From: a virus
Virus record (IMG/VR): IMGVR_UViG_3300028920_000064
Coordinates: 1 to 64,000 of that record
DNA: 64,000 nucleotides
Direction: 5' to 3' (one strand)
Within the stretch, counting starts at the first letter, position 1; every line of letters begins with the position of its first letter. The notes under the pieces are model-generated. The model had not been told where the DNA came from. It made no database searches and saw only the letters and a program-made list of their open reading frames with translations. A program made the position numbers and the translations under genes. Positions 43,501 through 53,289 of this stretch are shown here, piece after piece.

Positions 43501-46500
43501 TGAGTTCACCAGTAGTGCGGTTGTAATAAATGATCGATGTGCCGGTGCCTGTTCCTGTGATGTCTGGGAGGTATACTTCATCACGAATAGTCACCCCTGC
43601 GTCAGTTGTAAGCTCTAAGAGCACATCCGCTTCAAGGCCATCGTTTGAAACTGCCGCCCTCAAGGTGCCGCCCAGTGTCGTGTTGTCGGACGCTACCCAA
43701 AGCCCGATGCCGGTAACAGCATTCAGGGCTGGATCACCGCCTCCTAAGCTGAGGGTGCTGGTTGAGATCTGACTTCCGTATCGAATAAGAGCTACATCCT
43801 CCTCCGCATTGGTATAGTGCACCCCTACTAATGCCCCAGTCTTAACGGTTGAATTGGTCCTGGTTGTCCAGTCGTTATTATCACCTCCAACTTTTATCTT
43901 CTTCCCATACTGATCCAGTTCGGCAGCATTGTATAGCGTCAAATTAGTTGGAGTAATCTCAGCTGTTAACGTACCAGTAGTAGTTGTGTTATTAGCTGCC
44001 ACATAAAAATTAATTCCTGTTACTGTATTCGCAAGGGCACTGCCCCCTCCCAAAAGCATCAAATTTGCCGTACTGCCAGAAGAAACATATAAACCTCCGA
44101 CATCCTCCTCAGATAAAGAATAATGTGGAAATACAATACCTCCCCATTTTAATGTATTATCAGTTCTTGAAGCAAACCCCGGTAAATCTGCCCCTATTTT
44201 CGCGACAAACCCAACCTGATCCAACTCAGCACCGTTGAGTAACTGGAGAGTAGAGCCATCAAAGGTCATGTACTGCTCTGCGTTCAATATATCTGTAGTG
44301 GCCGTTGAGGTTACTACACGATTATCGCCCTGGTTGTTGACGGAAACATCTGATGTTCCAGTAGGCGCATCTCCATAGGTAAGTTCGCCCGTTGTGCGAT
44401 TGAAATACACTATCGATGTGCCGGTGCCTGTACCTCCGATACCTGGGAGGTAAACCTCATCGTTGATGGTTACTCCGTCATCAGTGTTGAGTTCGGAAAT
44501 GTTGTTTACATTTAACCCAATAGAATCAAATGTACCAGCTCTACTCCCTACCGTAGTTGTTTGATCACCCGCTGTCCAAAATGAAATTAATGTTGCTGTA
44601 TTATGCAGGGCACTACCCCCTCCGATAAAAACTTGATTTGACGTATCATTAACAAGGTGCCCTATAGTAAGTATATCCTCTTCATCATTGTCATAGTGAG
44701 GTCCAGTTATTAAACCATTTTTAGCTGTGTTGTCTGTTCTGGCTAAATGATCCGATAAATCAGCACCTAATTTTAAAGTTAGACCATACTGATCCAGTTC
44801 GGCAGCGTTGTATAGCGTCAAATTAGTTGGAGTAATCTCAGCTGTTAACGTACCAGTAGTAGTTGTGTTATTAGCTGCCGTATAGAAAGCATGTCTTGTG
44901 ACAGTGTTTAAATCAGCAGCACCGCCTCCGTAAAATATCACATTAGTCGTTGCCGTTGATGAGACTAGACTTACGGCAACATCTTCTTCAGCATTCGTGT
45001 AATGAGGCACAACAACGCCCCCGGCTTTTATTGTAGCATCTGTTCTGGCTGTGTATGACCCAGCATCACTGCCAACTTTTATGTAAACCCCATACTGATC
45101 CAGTTCGGCAGCATTGTATAGCGTCAAACTTGTAGGATCTAAGAATGCCGTTAGCGTTCCAGAGGTAGTTGTAGTATTCGCTGCTGTAAAAAAGCCGACA
45201 CCCGTTGCTGCATTTCCTAAACCGTTACCACCACCGATGTTTACAGCATTCCCCCCGCTATTATTGTACCCATAAATTAAAATAGTATTTTCTTCGGCTG
45301 TATTATAATGAGGAACAGCTATCATCCCTCCTTTTGCTACAGCGTCAGTTCGTGATGTAAAACCGCCAGCCGTATCAGCCCCTATTATTGCGGAGAATCC
45401 ATACTGATCCAGTTCGGCACCGTTGAGGAGTGTCAGCGCGGATCCATCAAAGGTGGCATACTGTTCAGCGTTCAGGGCATCAGTGGTCCCTGTGGCTGTG
45501 ATAAGCCTATCGTCCCCCTGGTTGGCCACGGACACATTGGATGAGCCGTAGGTGAGGTCATCATCAAATCCGGAAAGTGTTATTCCGCTTCTCACCCCTG
45601 TCAGCTCCGTCCATGCTACCTGGTGGGGGTTGCCAGAAGTAACCTGTGAGTGAGAATATGCTGTGTTCCAGTTGGTGCTGTTATCGGTGATCGATGTATC
45701 CCAGGCCGATCCGGTGGAAACAGCGATGCCGGCTGCAGGGTATACCATAGAGCCTGCACCCTCATCAGCATAAGTTACCTCACCTGTGGTTCTGTTGTAG
45801 TACAGGATGGAAGTGCCGGTGCCGGTGCCTCCGATACCGGGAAGGTAAACCTCGTCATTGATCGTTACCCCTGCGGCCCCTGTCAGCTCTCCGATGGCGT
45901 TTACATGAAGTCCGTCAATATCGATTAATGCGGTAAGAGTTCCGGTCAAAGTGGTATTGTTGGCTGCCGTAACCAGTCTTATTTCGGTAACAGCGTTTTT
46001 AGCCGTGTTGCCACCTCCTATATATAGGCGGCTATTTGTACCGTCAACTACAACTGAAAGCCCTACAACATTTTCTTCAGAATTAGTATAATGAGGAAAC
46101 GTGATCGCCCCTAGCTTTGCTGTTGCATCCGTTCTCCCTCCTCCTGATGGAAAGTCACTGCCAAGAACAAGATAGTCTCCATAATGATCAAGAAATACAC
46201 CGTTAAGCAACGTCAGCGATGTCCCATCATACAGTACATTTTCCTCAGCATTCAGCACATCTGTTGTGGCTGTTGAGGTTACAACCCTGTTGTCTCCCTG
46301 GTTGGTTACCGATACATCAGAGGTTCCGCTTGGTGCATCCCCGTATGTCAGCTCCCCAGTGGACCTGTTGTAATACACAATGGAGGTCCCTGTTCCGGAT
46401 CCCCCGATGGTGGGCATATACACCTCGTCATTGATCGTTACTCCGGCAGCAGCTGTCAGTTCTCCGATGGTGTCTACGTAAAAACCATTTATATCAATAA

Positions 46501-49384
46501 AAGCTATCTGAGTACCTAATAGGGTTGTTGTATCAGCTGCAGTATAGAAACGAATGTTCATCGGGGCATTGTAAGAACTGTCACCCCCTATATAAATTGC
46601 GGAACTTGAAGGGCCTACAGCACCCCTGATCAATAACATGGGCTCTTCCGCATTAGTGTAATGTGGAACCGCTACATGACCATCTTTAAAAGTTGAGTCT
46701 GTTCTTGCCGTATAGTCGTTAATATCCCCTCCAACCAATATCTTTTCCCCATACTGATCCAGTTCGGCAGCATTGAGTAATTGGAGTCCGGCGGTAGTGA
46801 ATGTACCTACCTGGGTTCCAGATAAAGTAGTTTGATCATCAGCTAAATTGAACCGGATTTCAGTAAGTGTATTATAGGTATTATTTCCTCCAATTGCAAC
46901 GAAATTGCTGGTAGTACCAGAAGTTGCGCTAAAAACTCCAACATCTTCTTCATCCGTATCGTAATGAGGAATAGTAAATGAAAAATCTTTAATTACATTA
47001 TCTGTCCTTGAAGAACGATCATTAAAATCACTTCCAGCTAATATGGCTCCCCCATACTGATCCAGATACATCCCATCTTCCAGTGTCACCTTCTCTCCGT
47101 GCATGGATATCCCATGCCCGCCTGTGCGCTCGTATATATCGTCAACATACAGATCTCCGGTGGGGGTGATATCCCCGTTTACATCCAGGTTGTCCTCAAT
47201 AAGCACATTGCCGCCTGTGACCCATGATCTGAGTACCATGTTACCGGAAGCATCGATGCCCACATAACCCTGCTCGTCACCATCGTTGTCTTGGAAGGAG
47301 ATAAGGTTTGTTCCTCCCTCGGGCGTTCCCGGGAAAGATCCTGCTCCCACCTGCCGAATAGTCAATGGCCGGTCATTGGATGTTTGGATTGTTATCGGCC
47401 CGGTGAATGTTCCCCCGGTGACCGGCACAAAGGCTGCTGCAACAAATTCCAACCCATCTTCGGCTGGCTTTACTCGCACGAAGTAGCTGCCAAATCCTGT
47501 ATAATCAGTAGGTGTATCGCCTAATCCAGTAAATACCGTTACGCCAGCAACACTGTCTGCATACGCTTTTACTGCTCCATAATCAGGGATCCATCTGTCA
47601 TCAGTGATTCCGTTGGTAGAATAATCAGCTTCATACGCAAGGCCTTTTTCAAAAAGAAGATCCTCTAAAAATGTTCCGAAATTGGATGAAACCCGGAATA
47701 ATATATAATCTCCCGTTGCGTCCTGAACATACATACTTGCAGTTGAACCAGCTGCAACAGATTGAGCCGTTATCTGACAAGCTGGACTAAGATAGTCAAT
47801 GACGGGGCCAGAGTGGGCCGTGAGCCGTATCCTATTAGCATCGTAATACAGTTCAGTTGCAGTATCCACATCAGCAGCGGCAAGGGTTAATGAGTGAGTC
47901 CCAACGGGTATTGTTGTCGCTTGTGTTAATTCACCCCCTAAACGAACTGTTCCTGTTGTGTTGGTAAGCCCGTTCTCAAAGGTGTATGTTGCCGCCCCTG
48001 CAAATAATAAATCAACGTAGTCTTTGGCCACCAGCTGCCGGTCAACATAGCCGGCCTTATAATCACCCTTTTCTATGAGGCCGGTTGCTGTAATCTCATA
48101 TCCCCTGGTGTTGGCCGGGGTGCCAATGTCTCGCACCTGAAGGGTTACGGATGAATCGGTGACCTCAACCTGTCCCTCCGTGGATCCATCGCTGGCTTTT
48201 TGCACAATGCCTCCGGAGGCGGAAATGCTCTGGCTTACCGTTTGTCCAGCATCGGATCCGGAGAACAAGACTTCATAGCCTACCATGAGAATTGAGGTGT
48301 TCTCCTCAAGTATGCCGCCCCAAACCACATTCCCGGCACCCTCTGTGAGGCCATTTGAGAAGGTATATGTGCCTCCACCGCCTCCACCGGTCCATGGTGG
48401 GCATGGGGTCACTAACTCCGATGACACGCCTCCGCAGATGCCATCACCGGTGTATTCAACCATCTCCTGTATGATGTAAGATTGTTTGTCGGCTTCCTCA
48501 GCATCACCGGACCAATATGCTTCATTGAGCAGGTGCCATGCTGTGTTGAGGATGACAAGGCGTTTTTGGTAAAACTCCTGGTTGTTCAGGTTGCAAGCCA
48601 TCGCCTCCTTGTAGGTAAGGAGCATGGTTTCGATAACATCATACATCGCCCCTATACATCCCCCGTACACGCAATGGGTGAACTCACCGGATCCATCCCA
48701 GTAAATCCTTAAAGTATCGGGGTTGCGATATTCCACAAACGAGCTGATGGTAATCGTCCATTCATTCGTGTAGATCGGGGTCACCTGTACTTCAGCGTTG
48801 GAACTTACCACATCCGCTGGGGGTGTGGGAAGCTCATCCGGATACGCTATCCGGTGTTCACGGATAATCTGATGGACATTGTTTCCATATTCCGTGGTGT
48901 CTGTTGATGTCAGAACCCCTGTGTATGGTCCTGAAACAGTGGTGTTGGCAATCGTTGGAGGATCGAAATCATATTGGTAAGTGTCCAGGAAATTGTAATA
49001 CTCATCCAAAACACTGTTGTACCATGAGATCTTCAGGGTATAGTTCCCTTTCAGGATGTTGGTATAATCCGTCAGGGGATCCAGGGGAAGGGTAATCGTC
49101 TTGTTCAAATATCTGCTGGTGGCCGGCACGATATCGGGGCTGTTAAAATCTTCGTTCCGATATATCTCTCCCTCCGGGCCTGCCAGTATGATCGTGGCCA
49201 CAACATCGTTGATATTCCATCCAAGAACGCCATAGTCCAGGTTATCCTGCACAATGATGATCGGGTTGGTGGGCCTTAGATCTATGGTAAAAACAGCATC
49301 TCCGGCTGCCTGTGCTGCGTTGGCTAACACACCAGACGTTGTAAACGAGCTGTTAATGGTACCTGATATGTTTACTATTGCCAT
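40541..49384 (-). CDS. Giant tail fibre with tandem repeats and S74 chaperone domain
   Basis: A 2947-residue tail fibre or spike. The N-terminal ~330 residues are a non-repeating beta-rich domain, likely the virion anchor. From about 765 to 1920 come eight ~100-residue modules (AELDQYG ... RTD ... PHY.NAEED ... GGG ... TAANNTTTTGT) mixed with INDEVYLPGIGGTGTG and TGELTYGDAPSGTSDV spacers. Other blocks repeat too, such as TYTFSNGLTEGAGNVVWGG (four versions) and RWIPDWAAVK. The C-terminal ~110 residues are an intramolecular chaperone of the Peptidase_S74 type: SDIRLKNYECVISS with the Ser-Lys dyad, GLSAQDVQAVLPEAV, YDGVVALLVNAVKEQQLEIE. It should trimerise and self-cleave, releasing a long host-binding fibre. 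Confidence 0.87.
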   Translation of the reverse strand: MAIVNISGTINSSFTTSGVLANAAQAAGDAVFTIDLRPTNPIIIVQDNLDYGVLGWNINDVVATIILAGPEGEIYRNEDFNSPDIVPATSRYLNKTITLPLDPLTDYTNILKGNYTLKISWYNSVLDEYYNFLDTYQYDFDPPTIANTTVSGPYTGVLTSTDTTEYGNNVHQIIREHRIAYPDELPTPPADVVSSNAEVQVTPIYTNEWTITISSFVEYRNPDTLRIYWDGSGEFTHCVYGGCIGAMYDVIETMLLTYKEAMACNLNNQEFYQKRLVILNTAWHLLNEAYWSGDAEEADKQSYIIQEMVEYTGDGICGGVSSELVTPCPPWTGGGGGGTYTFSNGLTEGAGNVVWGGILEENTSILMVGYEVLFSGSDAGQTVSQSISASGGIVQKASDGSTEGQVEVTDSSVTLQVRDIGTPANTRGYEITATGLIEKGDYKAGYVDRQLVAKDYVDLLFAGAATYTFENGLTNTTGTVRLGGELTQATTIPVGTHSLTLAAADVDTATELYYDANRIRLTAHSGPVIDYLSPACQITAQSVAAGSTASMYVQDATGDYILFRVSSNFGTFLEDLLFEKGLAYEADYSTNGITDDRWIPDYGAVKAYADSVAGVTVFTGLGDTPTDYTGFGSYFVRVKPAEDGLEFVAAAFVPVTGGTFTGPITIQTSNDRPLTIRQVGAGSFPGTPEGGTNLISFQDNDGDEQGYVGIDASGNMVLRSWVTGGNVLIEDNLDVNGDITPTGDLYVDDIYERTGGHGISMHGEKVTLEDGMYLDQYGGAILAGSDFNDRSSRTDNVIKDFSFTIPHYDTDEEDVGVFSATSGTTSNFVAIGGNNTYNTLTEIRFNLADDQTTLSGTQVGTFTTAGLQLLNAAELDQYGEKILVGGDINDYTARTDSTFKDGHVAVPHYTNAEEPMLLIRGAVGPSSSAIYIGGDSSYNAPMNIRFYTAADTTTLLGTQIAFIDINGFYVDTIGELTAAAGVTINDEVYMPTIGGSGTGTSIVYYNRSTGELTYGDAPSGTSDVSVTNQGDNRVVTSTATTDVLNAEENVLYDGTSLTLLNGVFLDHYGDYLVLGSDFPSGGGRTDATAKLGAITFPHYTNSEENVVGLSVVVDGTNSRLYIGGGNTAKNAVTEIRLVTAANNTTLTGTLTALIDIDGLHVNAIGELTGAAGVTINDEVYLPGIGGTGTGTSILYYNRTTGEVTYADEGAGSMVYPAAGIAVSTGSAWDTSITDNSTNWNTAYSHSQVTSGNPHQVAWTELTGVRSGITLSGFDDDLTYGSSNVSVANQGDDRLITATGTTDALNAEQYATFDGSALTLLNGAELDQYGFSAIIGADTAGGFTSRTDAVAKGGMIAVPHYNTAEENTILIYGYNNSGGNAVNIGGGNGLGNAATGVGFFTAANTTTTSGTLTAFLDPTSLTLYNAAELDQYGVYIKVGSDAGSYTARTDATIKAGGVVVPHYTNAEEDVAVSLVSSTATTNVIFYGGGAADLNTVTRHAFYTAANNTTTTGTLTAEITPTNLTLYNAAELDQYGLTLKLGADLSDHLARTDNTAKNGLITGPHYDNDEEDILTIGHLVNDTSNQVFIGGGSALHNTATLISFWTAGDQTTTVGSRAGTFDSIGLNVNNISELNTDDGVTINDEVYLPGIGGTGTGTSIVYFNRTTGELTYGDAPTGTSDVSVNNQGDNRVVTSTATTDILNAEQYMTFDGSTLQLLNGAELDQVGFVAKIGADLPGFASRTDNTLKWGGIVFPHYSLSEEDVGGLYVSSGSTANLMLLGGGSALANTVTGINFYVAANNTTTTGTLTAEITPTNLTLYNAAELDQYGKKIKVGGDNNDWTTRTNSTVKTGALVGVHYTNAEEDVALIRYGSQISTSTLSLGGGDPALNAVTGIGLWVASDNTTLGGTLRAAVSNDGLEADVLLELTTDAGVTIRDEVYLPDITGTGTGTSIIYYNRTTGELTYADAPSGGGMVYPGAGIALSTGSGWDTSITDNSANWNTAYSHSQITTGNPHSIGYADITDFNTGVSTYETSHADVIVDGDFTANGLMRRTAAGVYDTITDSSSNWDTAYSHSQITTGNPHSIGYADISDFNTGVSTYETSHSDVVVDGDFGSNGILRRTAAGVYGSLTGSGSVDTVETTLTDDDTHIPTSGAVFAAIGAATVYTFDSGITEAGGNVDWGGTLSTDVTINGGNIYGITFGTYGSNQQIQYFNVSSEDDILIQAQFSVSSYGYLHISPYNDPEINLVCVFTDPKGFHIGADNFTVYDEQDLIGMVYNANYSAAGSSLDRWIPDWAAVKGYADTAASSYYTFDSGLTEVAGNVDLGGALTSSVAFSGTSRTFYVGTIGASSYVQSFGALSGTNSTLYSGGLTAIGWVNSVSGPPSTVKNIQFDVDAITVTDTEDSIGFQYADDYSTVGTTLDRWIPDWAAVKDYADGVANSAWTRTGTNLSPTNPGDDILLANTTERITFGDGDTYIFESAANSINITCNSGTALLVGALSIRPYLNVIPNATKTLELGSSSYYWNNAYVNRLYVDSASVYIDVDGTEMELTDSTGSYTLSDLAGGSGDVTASGTLTDNYLIVGNGTTSISVADATINFNAQNATNVGSLTLNNNRGIFPGSTPGSLGSPTFPWSYVVTNSLQAKQSIDTSAGGNLTVAGGDSAGGNGGNLYLKRGLALTAGTDGQIYFGTGSAGHLEAKGSETNVVYYNTTSGLLTYGTAGGGAWDVTSNVITPATSGDDIRLADTEHLEFGANTVWIQGSNTPGYIYFYGSSNRHLGIGAGGIWPYYSIIPSSGAGGDVNLGNAGYPFDDIFVDTIHITSINTTAGDYYLTYDSTTNEVRRGASTSDIRLKNYECVISSATQKVMALEGFLYSLNEQGQIETGLDGSMRAGLSAQDVQAVLPEAVRKLGQTDYLNIDYDGVVALLVNAVKEQQLEIEDLKSKLNIV
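43000..43420 (-). repeat. Tandem duplication inside the fibre gene
   Basis: Two adjacent ~210-base segments encode nearly the same ~68 residues, with the sequence YSHSQITTGNPHSIGYAD, then FNTGVSTYETSH and a RRTAAGVY segment. A third, shorter SHSQ version lies near 45620-45670. The DNA copies differ mainly at third codon positions, so they are not a fresh duplication. Confidence 0.75.
43630..47090 (-). repeat. Eight-module repeat region of the tail fibre
   Basis: Eight diverged copies of a ~300-base unit, with the consensus protein features LDQYG, GxD, RTD, PHY, EED, GGG and TAANNTTT. Two copies share an almost identical ~95-base block (43906..43999 and 44786..44880, one difference seen), unlike the rest, which suggests recent exchange between modules. 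Confidence 0.85.
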
Positions 49385-49385
49385 G

Positions 49386-49925
49386 TTAGTTCATTTTTAC
49401 CGTCAACTGATTGTAACTGATCTGAGCCTGGTCACCGGTGGGGATATCCAGTGGTAAAGGCAATTCCTTTTTGAACAGCATATTTCCTCCCTGCAATGAA
49501 TCCATCACTGCTATATGGGTGATCGTCACTTCAGGCCCCTGATTTGGTGGCCATGTTGCCACCGGGATGTTCTTCGCTCCCCCGCTTTTATACTCCCATC
49601 CGGAAGCCCCTCTTATGATGGGGACCCTGGTATAACCTAAGTAGCTTGCTTCAAGCCCTTGGTCCCCTATCTCACCAGGATCCCCAGTAAGTAAAGCTAT
49701 GTAGAAATTCCCCTCAATCGCCGAACCCCTTAAACCTGATTGATCGCCAATCCCAGCAAAATCAAGGTTCATAAATAATAGCTCTACCACTTTTTGTTCC
49801 ATAAAATCTGTGGCATCATCAGCACCAATGCCTCCACCGCCACCATAGTCAATGTTGGTGAAATGCTCCAACGCTGTCCCGGTGGACAGTGTAGACATCT
49901 GTACTAATAGTTCTCCCGTTGTCAT
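49386..49925 (-). CDS. Structural protein, paralogue of the gene at 56674
   Basis: A 179-residue protein. LLTGDPGEIGDQGLEASYLG, then TRVPIIRGASGWEYKSGG, a THIAVMD strand, and the tail ISYNQLTVKMN are a recurrent phage pattern with an Ala/Gly-rich beta-sandwich-like core, usually annotated as a hypothetical tail or fibre protein. The 144-residue protein at 56674 follows the same pattern. It lies between the fibre and the 146-residue gene with shared TAATG boundaries. Probably virion-associated. Confidence 0.6.
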   Translation of the reverse strand: MTTGELLVQMSTLSTGTALEHFTNIDYGGGGGIGADDATDFMEQKVVELLFMNLDFAGIGDQSGLRGSAIEGNFYIALLTGDPGEIGDQGLEASYLGYTRVPIIRGASGWEYKSGGAKNIPVATWPPNQGPEVTITHIAVMDSLQGGNMLFKKELPLPLDIPTGDQAQISYNQLTVKMN

Positions 49926-50365
49926 TATGGTAGTTCTTTATCCCACACTTTGTTAGCAATATCTGTCTTATCTTGCTCAGTCACCCCGGATCCCTGCACC
50001 ACAGTGATCAAACCAGCTGAATTGGTTGGGATGACCTGGACCTGATTCTGAAACAAAATTCCATTTTCTACATCCCAGATGTCATTGTTTGATTCTTCCA
50101 ATACAACAGTATACTGACCGTCCTCAAACCGAACTTGATAAGAATTTATAATTTTAATGAACGGTGCATAAGCCACTCCGGCAATGGTTGTCCCGGCTGT
50201 GTGTTCGTACGCTTGTTTAAACACAATAGCTTCTTCATTATCCATTATGGCCATAAGATCAGAACGAAACTTGCTGTTAGTTCCATAAGTATACAAGGTT
50301 CCAGAAACCAGCGTTAAATCTGATTGCGGAACATCAATGATCCTATTTGGAAAATCCACTGTCAT
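49925..50365 (-). CDS. Conserved phage structural protein
   Basis: A 146-residue beta-rich protein. YQVRFEDGQYTVVLEESNND, then NQVQVIPTNSAGLITVVQGS, is a widely shared phage pattern of unknown role, often near tail fibre genes. The end reads EQDKTDIANKVWDKELP, an acidic helix. It is ATGA-coupled to the 973-residue protein and TAATG-coupled to the 179-residue protein. Confidence 0.6.
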   Translation of the reverse strand: MTVDFPNRIIDVPQSDLTLVSGTLYTYGTNSKFRSDLMAIMDNEEAIVFKQAYEHTAGTTIAGVAYAPFIKIINSYQVRFEDGQYTVVLEESNNDIWDVENGILFQNQVQVIPTNSAGLITVVQGSGVTEQDKTDIANKVWDKELP

Positions 50366-53283
50366 TCGTCAGGTATCATGTAAATAGTTGCGTCCAATCC
50401 TGTATTATTAATAGTTCCAGTAAACGTCCCAGGTTGATAAAATGGTGAACTTGATGACTTTCTCGATCTGGCCGATACCGGTTGATCGCTTGAATATCGC
50501 AGGTTCACAGAAACTTCACCGTTTACGTCCGTGACATCGCTTATAATCGCACAAGTTGATACTATCGTTCCCGTAGCTGGTGTTGCGGGAGTTCCGGAAA
50601 CAGTGAAGGTATAAGCGTCGGCAGTTGTTACAGTTATTGTCTGAACACCGTTGTATTCCCTTTGATTGGCCCCTGCAATAAGAACCTTCTGCCCTGTTTG
50701 TAATCCATGAGAACTATGGCTTACCGTGGCCGTTGATCCGCTTCGGGTAATCGAAACCGAATCCTCATAAGGAAGATCGCCTCCGGAATCAGCAAGCATT
50801 AATACCCTCGCTCCCTGTATTGTAGCCTGAGTAGTTGCATTAAGAGCGGTCAGCTTTACGGGGAGTGATTCTACAATGTTCACCGTCCCTCCGTAGGGAG
50901 TACTTATTTTATCCGTATCAATCTCTGTTCCATTTGTCTTTACGATTGTCAATATCCCTGTTCCATGATATGCTATTTCACAAGTGCATCTCGAATCAAA
51001 GGTTATATTATCAAACTCAATCTCGAAATCCCCGGCAGTGCATTTATCAAATAATATTCCAATAGGATAATTTTCGATTTCTGTATCAGCCAAGGCATCA
51101 ATATCAGACTGCATATTGGCTTCCGTATCACTTTCAATTGTGTACTTCGCAGGAGCTCCCTTTTCAAACAATTCAGTAAGTTCTGCTTGGCTAAGTTCCC
51201 TTGTAAAGCTGAACCAATGAGCTGACCACATATACTCGTTTCCATCAAATGTAATGTCAGTGCCAAATACTTCAAGGTTAGTCTCAGGCTTGCCAAATAC
51301 CACATCGCCTACATGAGCATCCAGATTAGTTGAGGTAAGTGGATTTCCGTTATCTGCACTTTGCTTTATTGCATCAATCCAGAACTTAAATTCCTGATCA
51401 CCTCCATAATCAAATGCGAATACAATGAAATACGGCCTGTTTATATCAAGTGCGAAGTCTGAGTATACATGAACATTATCATCTCCTGTATCTGCAAACT
51501 GAGCCAATAGCTTATTTCCTACTCCCATTATAAAAGCAAGGTTATTTACTGATCCGCCCTCATTATAGAAACAGTTAAGTGATTTTTGGATGGTATTAAA
51601 GCATATCCATGTTCCAAAACTCCTTGCCGTTTGAGTTTGTGAATTCATGTCATCCACATCACTAATCCGCCTACTATCTGTATTTGAGTCAAAACGCAAA
51701 GCGTATGTTTCTCCCCTTACAAGTTCAGGGGAAGTATCAAATTCATGAGTGCCAACTACGCTCTGAGTCATCGGTCTATTGTCCGCAGAATAACCATCAT
51801 CATCAAAATCATTCTGAAGTTTCCACCAATGATCCGGAGTTCCTCCTGTTAAGTTGATCACAACATCAGAATACGATTCAGGTGGAATGCCCACCTGTAC
51901 GGCTATAAAACCAACATCAGACGAATCGTTTGTGACAAAAAGAAAACATAAAGAATCAGCCAACGCTCCCGCAACTATATCTATCTGAATTTGTGTATCT
52001 GACCACGAATCTACCGACTGAGTGACCTTTGTTCCTGTATAATCATCGTTCTCTACAAGTTCTACCTTTCCTGAACCTTGAGAAGATTCAAAATCTTGTC
52101 CTATAATAATTACATTGGTTTGGGAATTGCTTACAATATTATCACCATCTACACTGTCAATTTTAATGTATGCAGTTCCATTTATGTTTCCAAAATCAGC
52201 AACACCATACCAATAAGTTCCGGTATTACCGCTACGGTGTACCCATGTGCTAATTTGAGAAGCACTACTCATATATGCTGACAATGCTCCACGGGCATGA
52301 GCCGTTCCTCCTCCTTCAGAAAACCCCGTCCACTCCAAAGCACCTTCAGTAACATCAGCAAGCGTCTGCGGAACTGTTAGACTTGTATCATAGCTTCCAT
52401 TGTTTGGAATTGACTTACTTGCAGTTGTCCTTGCTGTACTCATGGCCGGATGACACAGTACATAGATGAATATGTCACCATTATTGGCAGATGTAGAATC
52501 AATCTCTACGCTTACCTTTGTAACATCAGAACCAGCTGCTGCGGCATGGGATCGATCTTCAATTGCGGTATTGCTTCCACTATCCCCTTCTTGTTGATTT
52601 TGGACAATCATGGCCTTACTCCAAGAGGGAACAGAAAAAGTACTGCCGCCTGTTCCTTGGGAATCGTTTACCAATGTTTTCTGACCAGTTGAAAAACCAC
52701 CTCTATAATATCCAACTGTCCAATTAGCACCAGTAAATTCAACTACTGTAACTTGAACATCTATCGCAGCCCCATTGTCATCTTGCCTTGAAACAACCAG
52801 ATTATCCGAAGAATCGATATAAGCAATCGCTCCCGCTTCTTGCCAAAGAGTGTTGCTATTTTGACCCGTATCCTTACCATTAATAAAGCAAACACACTTA
52901 TTACGATCTGAAATACCGGATACAGCGGTTGAGGTATTTTCCACGTTCGCTCCAAGAGCCATTGTATATCTGCCTCGTACAATAAACTCGTCAGGCCCAC
53001 CACTACTCCCGGTATAACGCCAAACCTCACCTATGACTTTTTGTTGTGAAGTTGATCCTTTCGTAATATTGAAGACAATCTGAGTAGTAGAATTCAACTT
53101 AGCCAAAACAGAAAGAGCGTCCGGCCCTTCGTTTCCAGTAGAACCCGTCGGCCCTCCAGACATATCCCTCCAGTTATTGATACGCACAAAGGCATTGTTC
53201 AGCACCACAGTATTGGTCAGAGTATGAGTCTGTCCATTACTGGATACATTAACATCGAACGTTTCTACCTTTAGTACTCCCAT
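50362..53283 (-). CDS. Large lectin-like virion protein
   Basis: A 973-residue beta-rich protein. Residues 1-380 are strand-rich and Gly/Ser-rich. About 388-475 resembles a TIG/IPT domain (NVIIIGQDF ... WSDTQIQIDI). About 481-711 is a LamG/concanavalin-like lectin domain (DHWWKLQNDF, FGTWICF, EFKFWIDAIKQ, ELTELFEKG). The final ~260 residues include an Ig-like stretch and end in a domain (SSPFYQPGTFTGTINNTGLD ... MIPDE) shared with the next gene. Such proteins usually form fibres or decorations that bind host glycans. ATGA-coupled to the 146-residue gene. Confidence 0.65.
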   Translation of the reverse strand: MGVLKVETFDVNVSSNGQTHTLTNTVVLNNAFVRINNWRDMSGGPTGSTGNEGPDALSVLAKLNSTTQIVFNITKGSTSQQKVIGEVWRYTGSSGGPDEFIVRGRYTMALGANVENTSTAVSGISDRNKCVCFINGKDTGQNSNTLWQEAGAIAYIDSSDNLVVSRQDDNGAAIDVQVTVVEFTGANWTVGYYRGGFSTGQKTLVNDSQGTGGSTFSVPSWSKAMIVQNQQEGDSGSNTAIEDRSHAAAAGSDVTKVSVEIDSTSANNGDIFIYVLCHPAMSTARTTASKSIPNNGSYDTSLTVPQTLADVTEGALEWTGFSEGGGTAHARGALSAYMSSASQISTWVHRSGNTGTYWYGVADFGNINGTAYIKIDSVDGDNIVSNSQTNVIIIGQDFESSQGSGKVELVENDDYTGTKVTQSVDSWSDTQIQIDIVAGALADSLCFLFVTNDSSDVGFIAVQVGIPPESYSDVVINLTGGTPDHWWKLQNDFDDDGYSADNRPMTQSVVGTHEFDTSPELVRGETYALRFDSNTDSRRISDVDDMNSQTQTARSFGTWICFNTIQKSLNCFYNEGGSVNNLAFIMGVGNKLLAQFADTGDDNVHVYSDFALDINRPYFIVFAFDYGGDQEFKFWIDAIKQSADNGNPLTSTNLDAHVGDVVFGKPETNLEVFGTDITFDGNEYMWSAHWFSFTRELSQAELTELFEKGAPAKYTIESDTEANMQSDIDALADTEIENYPIGILFDKCTAGDFEIEFDNITFDSRCTCEIAYHGTGILTIVKTNGTEIDTDKISTPYGGTVNIVESLPVKLTALNATTQATIQGARVLMLADSGGDLPYEDSVSITRSGSTATVSHSSHGLQTGQKVLIAGANQREYNGVQTITVTTADAYTFTVSGTPATPATGTIVSTCAIISDVTDVNGEVSVNLRYSSDQPVSARSRKSSSSPFYQPGTFTGTINNTGLDATIYMIPDE

Positions 53284-53289
53284 TGCGTA

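Noticed and set aside
43630-47090. CRISPR-like array
   Set aside because: The repeats are long (~300 bases), diverged and in frame with the fibre gene, and there are no short identical repeats with unique spacers.
40541-49384. Diversity-generating retroelement acting on the fibre
   Set aside because: No reverse transcriptase gene and no template/variable repeat pair with adenine-specific changes were seen; the repeats are ordinary modular ones.
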